Positions 24,853 to 31,849 of a stretch of DNA of 64,000 nt are shown here, in pieces; positions within the stretch are counted from its first letter, which is position 1; each line of letters starts with the position of its first letter. The notes under the pieces are model-generated. The model was not told the DNA's origin. It saw nothing but the letters and a program-made list of their open reading frames with translations, and did no database searches. Made by a program: the position numbers and the translations under genes. This DNA is from Aldehydirespirator sp965116665. Its GTDB lineage: Bacteria > Actinomycetota > Acidimicrobiia > Acidimicrobiales > Aldehydirespiratoraceae. The stretch spans positions 3,162,001 to 3,226,000 of the forward strand of contig OZ220709.1 in the NCBI GenBank assembly GCA_965116665.1. The letters run 5' to 3'.

Positions 24853-25143
24853 TCAGCAGTCTCGGACCACCCGGAAGGCCCTCATGGCAGCCTCGCGGCA
24901 CCACTCCCCCATGGCTTCGTCCACCGCCTCGACGTCGGCGGCGGGCACGTCGTCCCAGGCCTGCTGCGATTCCCAGCGGATCACGGCGTGCACCCGGCCG
25001 GGCTCGCCGTCGTCCACCCACATCTCCTTGCCCGCGAACCCGGGCCGGGTCTCGAGGTAGCGGCTCCAATGCCGCTCTTCGACCGCCAGCCACTCGTCGA
25101 GTTCGTCGGGTTCGACTTCGAACGTCAGGAACTCGATCACCAT
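24853..25143 (-). CDS. TIGR03792-like small alpha/beta-barrel protein of unknown function
   Basis: A 96-residue protein starting at ATG 25143 (GTG 25152 is also in frame). The sequence VIEFLTFEVEPDELDEWL, then ERHWSRYLETRPGFAGKEMWV and VIRWESQQAWDDVP, matches my memory of TIGR03792, a ferredoxin-like fold group related to antibiotic-biosynthesis-type monooxygenases. Those are usually small oligomeric barrels; some bind heme or oxidise aromatics, but this group has no assigned reaction. It diverges from ubiD across 100 bases. Confidence 0.75.
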   Translation of the reverse strand: MVIEFLTFEVEPDELDEWLAVEERHWSRYLETRPGFAGKEMWVDDGEPGRVHAVIRWESQQAWDDVPAADVEAVDEAMGEWCREAAMRAFRVVRDC

Positions 25144-25243
25144 CGGCTTCACAGTATGGCGGCCGGTGCGGCCGCAGGAAGGCGGACGACGGCGGGCGGC
25201 GGGCGACTTCGGCCTCAGGCGGCCGGGGGCGTAGGGTGGATGC

Positions 25244-26590
25244 ATGACCGAGGGTGTCTGCGACCTCCGCAGCTACATGGCCGTCGCCGAGGCCGCGGGG
25301 ATGCTCAACCGGATATCCGAGCCCGTGAGCCTCGATCACGAGCTTGCCGACGTAGCCGCCGCGCTGGAGCGCGCCGACGCCGGGCCGGGGCTGTTCGAGG
25401 CGCCCAAGGACTCACCGTGGCCGATCTTCTCGGGATCGGTCTCGAGCCGGCGCACCGCCGCGCTGGCCCTGGGATGCGAGCCCGGCGAGGTGGTGGACCG
25501 CATGGGCCACGCCCTCGAGCCCGCCAACGGGGTGGCCACCGCGGCGGTGGAGGCCGCCGCCTGGCACGACAACTGCGTGACCGGAGACGACGTGGACCTG
25601 GGCAGCATCCCGATCCCCACCCACTCCCGGGGCGACGGCGGGGCCTTCATCACCGGCGCGGTGAGCGTGACCAAGGACCCGATCAGCGGCCGGGGCAACC
25701 TGTCCTACAACCGGATGCTGATGCTGGACCGCAATGTCCTGGGCTTCAACGTCAACGAGTGGCGAGACGTCGGGACGTTCATGCGCAGCCGGCCCGATCC
25801 TGACGCTCCCTTCGACGTGGCCCTGGCCATCGGGCTCGACCCCGCGGTGATGATCGCCGCGGGAGTGCGCACCCCGATCGACGAGCTCCTCATCGCCGGC
25901 GCCCTGAGGGACCGACCGGTGGAGGTCTGCCAGGGCGTCACCATCGACGTGGACGTGCCGGCTCGGGCCGAGGTGGTGATCGAGGGCCGGATCCGCCCCG
26001 ATCAGCGGGCCGACGAGGGCCCGCTGGCCGAGTTCCACGGTTACCACGGCGAGATGTGGCCCAGCCCCACCGTGGAGGTGACCGCCATCTCGTGGCGTCA
26101 CAGCCCGATCTACCAGACGATCATCCCGGGCTGGTACGAGCACGTGTTCATCGGCAACGTGCTGCCCCGGGAGCCGCTGCTGCGCCGCTTCGTGCGCCAC
26201 ATCGACCCCGGTGCCGACGTGCACATCCCGCCCTACGGCAACGGGTTCCTGGCTGTCGTCCAGATCGACCGGGACAACCCGGGCACGCCCAAGAACCTGG
26301 CCATGGCGGCCATGGCGGCCCACATCAACATCCGCAACGTGATCGTGGTGGACCGCGACATCGACGTCAGCCAGCCGTCGGAGCTGCACTGGGCCCTCAC
26401 CAACCGGGTCCACTGGCTCGACGACGTGTTCACCGCGGGCGGGGCCCAGGGCCACGAGATGGACCCCACCGCCGACAACCGCGGAATCGGCACCAAGGTG
26501 GGTATCGACGCCACCTACAAGCGGGAGCGCCGCGAGTACGGCGAGCGGGTGGCCTACGCGCCCGTCGACTTGCAGAAGTACCTGCCGTGA
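25244..26590 (+). CDS. ubiD: UbiD family decarboxylase
   Basis: A 448-residue UbiD-like enzyme. Recognisable blocks are DLRSYMAVAEAAGMLNRI at the N-terminus, SYNRMLMLDRNVLGFNV (cofactor-binding region), LIAGALRDRPVEVCQG, DEGPLAEFHGYHG and the C-terminal NIRNVIVVDRDIDVSQPSELHWAL. UbiD enzymes use prenylated FMN to decarboxylate aromatic or alpha,beta-unsaturated acids reversibly. The cofactor is made by UbiX, encoded next. The sequence is closer to the broad catabolic UbiD group than to ubiquinone synthesis, which actinobacteria lack. Substrate unknown. Confidence 0.93.
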   Translation: MTEGVCDLRSYMAVAEAAGMLNRISEPVSLDHELADVAAALERADAGPGLFEAPKDSPWPIFSGSVSSRRTAALALGCEPGEVVDRMGHALEPANGVATAAVEAAAWHDNCVTGDDVDLGSIPIPTHSRGDGGAFITGAVSVTKDPISGRGNLSYNRMLMLDRNVLGFNVNEWRDVGTFMRSRPDPDAPFDVALAIGLDPAVMIAAGVRTPIDELLIAGALRDRPVEVCQGVTIDVDVPARAEVVIEGRIRPDQRADEGPLAEFHGYHGEMWPSPTVEVTAISWRHSPIYQTIIPGWYEHVFIGNVLPREPLLRRFVRHIDPGADVHIPPYGNGFLAVVQIDRDNPGTPKNLAMAAMAAHINIRNVIVVDRDIDVSQPSELHWALTNRVHWLDDVFTAGGAQGHEMDPTADNRGIGTKVGIDATYKRERREYGERVAYAPVDLQKYLP

Positions 26591-26633
26591 GCGGGTGCTC
26601 GTTCCCTCCAGCAGCGGGCCTGCCGTGAGCGGG
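26581..26633. repeat. 38-bp duplication between ubiD and ubiX
   Basis: CCTGCCGTGAGCGGG is found at 26581-26595 and again at 26619-26633. Each copy contains a GTGA, i.e. the ubiD stop in the first and the likely ubiX GTG start in the second. The simplest reading is an ancestral GTGA stop/start overlap split by a 38-base tandem duplication. Confidence 0.8.
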
Positions 26634-27194
26634 CCCCGCCGGGTGGTGGTGGCCGTCAGTGGGGCCACCGGGGTGGTGTACGGCATCCGCTCGCTGGAAC
26701 TGCTGCGGGCCGTCCACGACGTCGAGACCCACCTGGTGATGACCGGGCCGGGCCGCCAGACGCTGGCCTATGAGACCGATCTCGCGCCCGCCGACGTGGA
26801 GGCTCTGGCCGACGTGGTCCACGGCTCCCGCGACATCGCCGCGCCGCTGTCGTCGGGCTCCTTCGCCACCGCGGGGATGATCATCGCGCCGTGCTCCATC
26901 AAGATGCTCTCGGCGGTGGCCAACTCGTTCTGCGCCGACCTAGTGTCTCGGGCCGCCGACGTGACGTTGAAGGAGCGCCGGCCCTTGGTGCTGATGGTGC
27001 GGGAGACGCCGCTGCACTTGGGGCATCTGCGGCTGATGGCCCAGGCTGCGGAGATCGGTGCGGTGGTGTACCCGCCGGTGCCGGCCTTCTACACCCGGCC
27101 GGCCTCGATCGAGGACTTGGTGGACCACACGGTGGTGCGGGCCTTGGAGCATCTCGGCGTCGAGGTCGGCGAAATACCCCGCTGGGGCGAGTAG
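26625..27194 (+). CDS. ubiX: UbiX family flavin prenyltransferase
   Basis: A 189-residue protein from GTG 26625. It begins with the Rossmann-like flavin site VVVAVSGATGVVYGIRSLELL and has the conserved SGSFATAGMIIAPCSIKMLSAVANSF and RPLVLMVRETPLHLGHLRLM segments. It attaches a dimethylallyl group to FMN, giving the prenyl-FMN needed by UbiD. The longer open frame (GTG 26595) adds ten unconserved residues created by the local duplication. Co-transcription with ubiD is expected. Confidence 0.93.
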   Translation: MSGPRRVVVAVSGATGVVYGIRSLELLRAVHDVETHLVMTGPGRQTLAYETDLAPADVEALADVVHGSRDIAAPLSSGSFATAGMIIAPCSIKMLSAVANSFCADLVSRAADVTLKERRPLVLMVRETPLHLGHLRLMAQAAEIGAVVYPPVPAFYTRPASIEDLVDHTVVRALEHLGVEVGEIPRWGE

Positions 27195-27214
27195 GCGCCG
27201 GCGAGATCGAACTT

Positions 27215-27251
27215 CTGTCAATAATCCACCGCAGCGGTGGATTTCTGACAG
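27215..27251. terminator. intergenic hairpin between convergent ubiX and the desaturase gene
   Basis: A two-part stem: outer CTGTCA/TGACAG (27215-27220 with 27246-27251) and inner 9-bp AATCCACCG/CGGTGGATT (27223-27231 with 27235-27243) around a 3-base loop. TT-rich bases follow. It lies 20 bases past ubiX and before the convergent gene end, as a bidirectional terminator would. Confidence 0.75.
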
Positions 27252-27259
27252 TTGTTGGT

Positions 27260-28878
27260 TCAACGCAGGGTGCGCAGCACGACTTGGGCGGCGTTTCGGC
27301 CCGAGGCGCCCCAGATCCCGGCGCCCGGGTAGGTGGCCGCGCCCGACAGGAACAGTCCCGGTACCGGCGCCCGGTAGCGGCTCAGCTCCCGGCGCCGTCC
27401 GAGCAGCGAAGACAGCGGCGATCCCGCGTAGGAGGGCGTGTAGCCGCGGCCCAGGTACAGCTCGCGCTCGTAGCGGTCCGGGTCATGGTCCGGTACCGGT
27501 CGACCGACTCCACGAACCCCGGCTGCAGCAGGCTCGACCACACCTGCAGCCACCGGGCCGGCTCGGATGATCCGTCCCAGCCTCCCTCGAGGTTGTAGGG
27601 GGTGAACAGAGCCTCGAGGCTCAGCACGTGGTGGCCGTCGCGGCTGAGCATTGACGGGTCGAGCACCGACGGCACGTTGGCCATCATGGTCGGACGCTCC
27701 GCCACCCGACCGAGACCCCTCAGCCGGTGGGCCTCGGCCAGCTCGTCGATCGGGGGCGACATCACGAAGTTCGACTGGGCCGGGTCGCGGCCCTCGAACA
27801 GGTCCAGCAGCGCCGACTCCTCCAGCGCCCGATAGCGGGGGATGCCGGTTATCACCGCGTCGATCTTCGACTGGTACCCGTCGCCGGGCGCCTGCGAGCG
27901 GGCCCGCTCCACGAATCGGCGCGCCCTCGCGCCGTGAGGCTCGGCCAGCCAATGGCTCGCCACCGGGACGGGATCGCAGGTCGCCACCACCGCGGCCGCA
28001 GCGATCTCGGTGCCGTCGGCCAGGCGAACGCCCCGCACGCCCCGGCCGTCTCCCAGCAGCCCGGCCACCGGCGTGCCGCAGCTCAGACGGCCTCCGGCCG
28101 CGGTGAAGGAGGCGGCCAGCGCGTCGGTCAGGGCACCGCTGCCACCGGCGGGCCGGCCCGTCTTGACCATGTGCCGCATGGCGTAGAGCATCCCGGCCAT
28201 GCCGGTGCCGGGGCCGTCCGGGGGCGCTCCCCAGATGGTGGGGCCGTTCGACATGGCCGGCATGACCAGGGCCTCGTCGTCGAAATAGGACCGCATCACG
28301 TCGAGCGCGCTGGCCCGGCTCCACTGCAGCAGCCTGGCGGCCCCTCTCCCCCGGCGGGCCAGCAGGCGGGCCAGCATCTTCGGCGTGGAGGCCGGACCGG
28401 TGCTCATCTCGAGGCTGAACTCGGCCACTGGTCGGGCGTCGGCGAGGTAGCGGCGGTAGGCCTCGGCCTGGGAGGGCCGGTGGCGCCCGATGGACTCGAT
28501 GGTGCGTTCGCTGTCGTTGAAGAACAGCCACGGCGGGCTGCCGTCGTAGCCCATGTAGACGGTGGCGGGGTCGGCTTCGAGGTACCGCAGCCCGTGGGCG
28601 GCCAGGTCGAGGTCGTCCATGAAGGGCATGGCCCGCACGAGGGTGTGGTCGCAGCTGCAGATGTTGAACCGGGCGTCCAGGTCGCTCACGGTCGAGGCGC
28701 AGCCGCCCACGGTGTCGCGGGCCTCCACCAGCACGGTGGCGACGCCCGCCCGGGCCAGGTAGGCGGCACAGATGAGGCCGTTGTGCCCGCCGCCCACCAC
28801 CACGACGTCGATGTCACCGCTCGGCGGGACCCGGTCGCGGCCCCTGCCAGCCTTGTCGAGCGCGGCGGGGCTGCTCAC
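27260..28878 (-). pseudogene. frameshifted phytoene-desaturase-like FAD oxidoreductase
   Basis: Residues 1 to about 464 read in one frame from GTG 28878: FAD site VVVGGGHNGLICAAYLARAG, then RDTVGGCAS. Near 27483 the coding signal jumps frame. The original frame continues as nonsense to a stop at 27382, while the family C-terminus (DRYERELYLGRGYTPSYAG, GLFLSGAATYPGAGIWG) is read in another frame, ending at 27260. One missing G after the ATG at 27484-27486 (giving Met-Asp-Pro-Asp) would restore a protein of about 538 residues. The family (COG1233) covers carotenoid desaturases and ketolases. It may be a real mutation or an assembly error. Confidence 0.85.
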
Positions 28879-29083
28879 AGCCCGACCCTGATAGCGACAA
28901 TTCCAGGGTCGCTCACGGATGCACCCCGGTCACCGACCGCGGCGGGGCTGCTCACAGCCCGACCCCGATAGCGACAATTCCAGGGTCGCTCACGGATGCA
29001 CCCCAGCCTTGTCGACAACGGCGGGGCTGCTCACAGCCCGACCCCGGTAGCGACAATTCCGGGGTCGCTCACGGATGCACCCC
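28865..29083. repeat. three tandem copies of a ~78-bp junction unit between yqeC and the desaturase gene
   Basis: The unit beginning GCGGGGCTGCTCACAGCCCG starts at 28865, 28942 and 29021 (periods 77 and 79). Each copy carries AGCGACAATTCC-GGGTCGCT, a short hairpin. One edge equals the start of the desaturase gene (GTGAGCAGCCCCGCC) and the other equals the last codons of yqeC (GGGGTGCATCCGTGA). Copy 3 plus its neighbour encodes a mini-frame that starts like one gene and ends like the other. Confidence 0.9.
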
Positions 29084-29803
29084 GGCGGCGTCGGTGTCGA
29101 AGCGGACGACGACCAGCGACCCGGTCCCCCGCCGGTCGAGCTCGGCCACCAGTTCGGCGACCTGCGGGTCGTCCCGGTCGGCCCCGGCCACGGCCACGGT
29201 GAAGCGGGCCGATTCGGGGACGTTCTTGGTCATGCCGACGGGGCTGGTGAGCGCGGCGGCCGCACGGGCCGGCGTGAGCCGCTCGTAGGGCGAGCACCCG
29301 GCCGCGGCGGCCACCCGGAGCGGGCGGTGGACCCGGTCGGCGATCACGTAGCCGAGCGCGTCGGCGCCGATGCAGGCCACCACATGGGTGGAGGTGGTCG
29401 GGATGGGCGGCTCCCACGGGGCGGGGGCGGTGAAGGGGCGGCGGCGGGCTCCATCGGCCTCCACAACTATGTGATCGGCGACCCCGCCGGCAAACCAGCG
29501 GTCCACATCCTCAGGGGAGTAGCCGAGCGCCTTGCGCTCGTCGGTGGTCCGCCAGGCCAGCACCGCGTCGTGTTGGGCGAACGCGGCGACCAGCTCGGCG
29601 TCGCTGGGACCGATCAGGCACGGGAACCCGCCGGTGCGGTCGCGTCCCATGCGGGTGGTGGTGGTGAGCAGCGTGGGGACAGGCAGCTGCCGGCCCAGCG
29701 CGAACAGCAGGGTCGTCTTGCCGCCGCCGCCGACCAGGGACACCAGCGACCGGCGCCCCAGTTCCAGGGCCTCGGCGACGCCGGCCAGGTCGGTGACGCG
29801 CAC
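29069..29803 (-). CDS. yqeC: YqeC-like accessory protein for selenium-dependent hydroxylases
   Basis: A 244-residue protein with a P-loop-like GGGGKTT at residues 25-31 after VSLV, then TTTTRMGRD, HIVVEADGARRRPFTAPAPWEPPIP and an ADRVHRP segment, the recognisable YqeC (TIGR03172) pattern. YqeC genes accompany molybdenum hydroxylases that carry labile selenium. No xdh or selD gene lies in this window, but a selenocysteine tRNA is 183 bases away. The start GTG 29803 follows a tiny frame by 15 bases. The last codons lie within the tandem repeat. Confidence 0.85.
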   Translation of the reverse strand: MRVTDLAGVAEALELGRRSLVSLVGGGGKTTLLFALGRQLPVPTLLTTTTRMGRDRTGGFPCLIGPSDAELVAAFAQHDAVLAWRTTDERKALGYSPEDVDRWFAGGVADHIVVEADGARRRPFTAPAPWEPPIPTTSTHVVACIGADALGYVIADRVHRPLRVAAAAGCSPYERLTPARAAAALTSPVGMTKNVPESARFTVAVAGADRDDPQVAELVAELDRRGTGSLVVVRFDTDAAGVHP

Positions 29804-29818
29804 GGACCCGCGGGCCGG

Positions 29819-29902
29819 TCAGAACTCCCGGATCTTGCGGGCGAGCACGACGGCCAGAGCCACCAGGGCGCCCAGGATTACGAGCCGCTTGAAGGTCTTC
29901 AC
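29819..29902 (-). CDS. possible 27-residue single-span membrane peptide
   Basis: A GTG at 29902 opens a 27-codon frame: a basic start (KTFKR), a hydrophobic stretch (LVILGALVALAVVLA) and a basic end (RKIREF). It is 15 bases upstream of yqeC on the same strand. The composition is that of a small membrane protein, but there is no clear ribosome site and no family I recognise, so it may be chance. Confidence 0.3.
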   Translation of the reverse strand: MKTFKRLVILGALVALAVVLARKIREF

Positions 29903-29985
29903 CCGCCGAAGGGTAATGGGCGGGGGCGCGACCGCAACGAGGTTCCGCGGGGGCCGAGCCGGGCCGGCCGGTTACCCTGCCGGGC

Positions 29986-30081
29986 GGAGGTGTCTGAGCG
30001 CCTGGTGGGCTCCCCCGCCTTCAAAGCGGGTGGGACGGGCGATCCCCGTCCGGCGGGTTCGATTCCCGTCCACCTCCGCCA
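29986..30081 (+). tRNA. selC: selenocysteine tRNA (UCA anticodon)
   Basis: A 96-base gene including an encoded CCA. The anticodon arm CCCGC-CTTCAAA-GCGGG presents TCA, which reads UGA. The extra arm is long (GGACGGG/CCCGTCC), the T-arm is GCGGG-TTCGATT-CCCGT, and the acceptor pairs GGAGGTG with CACCTCC, extendable towards the 8-bp stem of bacterial tRNA-Sec. Ser tRNAs that read UCA would show TGA instead. Its presence implies selA, selB and selD elsewhere and at least one selenoprotein. Next to yqeC it marks a selenium locus. Confidence 0.95.
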
Positions 30082-30535
30082 TAAATCAGTCGCCGTCGCC
30101 CGCTGGTTCGCCTCCAGGACGCACCTGACCCAGGTCCGCAGCCGCTGAGACCCGGACTGCAAGGTCTTGACGCGGGTCTGTCAGGAGCCGGTTCAGTCAG
30201 GTCTGTGCTAGCCCGGTGTCAGCAATGGTGCGAAACGTGATCGAGACGCGTCGTTGGCGCTTGGTCCTTATGCCACCGGTCACGTCGGGCGCTTCCCCCA
30301 CCTTAACCCTGAATCATATCTCGAGGGATCTTGGCTTCGGTGGCGGCCTGGGGCGTGATACCGATCGTTACTATTAGGTATATTAGAGATTCTTTGATAG
30401 GTCTACAAGATATTTCTTTGCATCTGTTGGATGGGGATGCTAGGCTGGGGCAAGTGCCTCGGTGAGCGGCACGGTCCCCTCGGGGCCTCCACGGCTCGCC
30501 CTCGACGTCCGGCTACGAAGAGGGGAGGGCCAGCG
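30082..30535. other. 454-base gap downstream of selC with an AT-rich promoter-like end
   Basis: No protein frame here is convincing. The part from about 30300 to 30425 is clearly AT-richer than its surroundings (TATATTAGAGATTCTTTG near 30379-30396) and probably holds the promoter of the coiled-coil gene. I saw no copy of the tRNA end that would mark an integrated element. Confidence 0.5.
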
Positions 30536-31006
30536 ATGGGTCTCACAGAGGGCCAACGCCTCGCCTTGGCACGCGATCTGACCGCATCCATCGGAGAGGA
30601 GTCCGCGGCCGCGCTCATGAGCAGCATCCTTCCCGAGGGCACCGAGCATCTCGCCACCCGAGCCGACGTCAAGGGTCTCGAGGCCAAGACCGAGGCCGGA
30701 TTCACCGAGATCCACGCCAAGGTGGACGCCGGATTCACCGAGATCCACGCCAAGGTGGACGCCGGATTCACCGAGATCCACGCCAAGGTGGACGCCGGAT
30801 TCAAAGAGGTCCACGCCAAAATGGACGCCGGGTTCACCGAGGTCCACGCCAAAATGGACGCCGGATTCACCGAGCTGAGGAGCGACATCAAGGAGATGGT
30901 GTCCGACCAGCTCCGCTCGATGACGTATGCGATGGTGGGCTTCATCGTGGTGACATGGGCCGCCATAGCGGGGATCCTCGTCGCGTTCGTGCAAGTGGCG
31001 AACTGA
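30536..31006 (+). CDS. coiled-coil repeat protein with C-terminal membrane anchor
   Basis: A 156-residue protein; ATG 30536 follows a strong GAGGGGAGGG site. Residues 1-50 are helical (ADVKGLEAK at the end). Residues 53-118 are six 11-residue repeats of the form DAGFTEIHAKV. Residues ~126-150 are one membrane span (MVGFIVVTWAAIAGILVAFVQ). Eleven-residue repeats form long right-handed coiled coils, so this is probably a membrane-tethered rod or oligomerising protein, broadly like DUF1640/Bdr-type proteins. Function unknown. It lies just upstream of vapBC. Confidence 0.8.
   Translation: MGLTEGQRLALARDLTASIGEESAAALMSSILPEGTEHLATRADVKGLEAKTEAGFTEIHAKVDAGFTEIHAKVDAGFTEIHAKVDAGFKEVHAKMDAGFTEVHAKMDAGFTELRSDIKEMVSDQLRSMTYAMVGFIVVTWAAIAGILVAFVQVAN
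30692..30889 (+). repeat. six 33-bp tandem repeats inside the coiled-coil gene
   Basis: The unit GACGCCGGATTCACCGAGAT... has a 33-base period and is near-identical in copies 1-3, with AAAGAGGTC and AAAATG variants in copies 4-5. The high DNA identity suggests recent expansion or conversion, so copy number may vary between strains. Confidence 0.9.
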
Positions 31007-31159
31007 CGGTCCCGCCCGCGGGCGGCGCGCTGACCACCGGGACGGCGCGGACAGCCAGCTTTCGTGCCTCGCCCGCGGTAAGCCCCCGAGGACGCCGGCG
31101 CGGGCAAACGTGGCCATCCGGCTGGAAGCGGTTGCTGCACGGTGTGGTATTGTTGGTGC

Positions 31160-31405
31160 ATGGATGGGATGCATACGGTCGTGATGGGAGATCGCGGGCG
31201 GATCGTGGTTCCAGCGCAGGTCCGTGAGAGTAGGCACCTGACCGAGGGCACGCCGCTGATCCTGCTGTCCACGTCGGGCGGCCTCGTGCTGATGACCCGC
31301 GAGCAGCTGCTCGGGCGGGTGCGGGGAGAGCTGGAGGGCCTCGACCTGGTCGGCGAGCTTCTTGCCGAACGCAGGCGTGCATCGGAGGTGGAGGACGCCG
31401 CGTGA
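31160..31405 (+). CDS. vapB: AbrB/SpoVT-type antitoxin of a VapBC pair
   Basis: An 81-residue protein from ATG 31160 (ATG 31169 also possible). It shows the swapped-hairpin AbrB fold pattern MGDRGRIVVPAQVRESRHLTEGTPLIL, followed by a helical C-terminus (GELEGLDLVGELLAERRR) that would wrap the toxin. The end overlaps the vapC start by 4 bases (GTGA). Such antitoxins bind their own promoter; the 150 bases upstream should hold the operator. Confidence 0.88.
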   Translation: MDGMHTVVMGDRGRIVVPAQVRESRHLTEGTPLILLSTSGGLVLMTREQLLGRVRGELEGLDLVGELLAERRRASEVEDAA

Positions 31406-31770
31406 GCGTCGTCCTGGACGCTTCGGCCATCCTGGCCTTCCTGCACGGCGAGGACGGCGCCGCAGAGGTGGAGGCGGCCCTGGACTCGGGCTCACGGTGC
31501 GGGGCTGCGAACTGGTCGGAGGTCGCCCAGAAGGTGCTCAGCGCAGGCCGCGACTGGGATCTGCCGCGCGCGCTGCTGCACAGCTACGGCATCAGGATCG
31601 AGCCCGTCGTCGCCGCGGACGCCGAGTGGGCGGCCCGTCGCTGGACGCGCCGCGAGGGGCTGTCGCTGGCGGACCGGCTGTGCCTGGCGCTGGCCGAGCG
31701 CATGGACGCCGACATCCTGACCGCCGACCGGCAGTGGGGCGCCTCGGGCCGGGTCAGGCAGATCCGCTGA
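31402..31770 (+). CDS. vapC: PIN-domain ribonuclease toxin
   Basis: A 122-residue PIN protein. Acidic residues expected in the active site are Asp6 (VVLDASAIL), Glu in NWSEVAQK, Asp in LSLADRLCLALA and Asp in ADILTADRQW. PIN toxins cut specific tRNAs or rRNA with Mg2+. The GTG start at 31402 overlaps the antitoxin stop, the usual coupled order of antitoxin then toxin. All key residues are present, so the toxin is probably active. Confidence 0.92.
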   Translation: MSVVLDASAILAFLHGEDGAAEVEAALDSGSRCGAANWSEVAQKVLSAGRDWDLPRALLHSYGIRIEPVVAADAEWAARRWTRREGLSLADRLCLALAERMDADILTADRQWGASGRVRQIR

Positions 31771-31778
31771 GACCGGAC

Positions 31779-31805
31779 GCCCGGCGTATCAGCCGCGCGC
31801 CGGGC
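31779..31805. terminator. hairpin between convergent vapC and the surface-protein gene
   Basis: GCCCGGCG (31779-31786) pairs with CGCCGGGC (31798-31805) around an 11-base loop, 9 bases past the vapC stop. No U-tract, but the position between convergent genes fits a terminator. Confidence 0.5.
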
Positions 31806-31849
31806 CCGGGACTGGATGCCTCAACCCGGGGTGTCTCAGTTGGCCTGAT

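Noticed and set aside
27382..28878. Possibility that the broken desaturase is a selenoprotein read through UGA
   Set aside because: Given the nearby tRNA-Sec I checked this; the break is a change of reading frame and not an in-frame TGA.
29986..30535. tRNA-Sec as the attachment site of an integrated element
   Set aside because: No integrase, and I could not find a second copy of the tRNA 3' end in the window.
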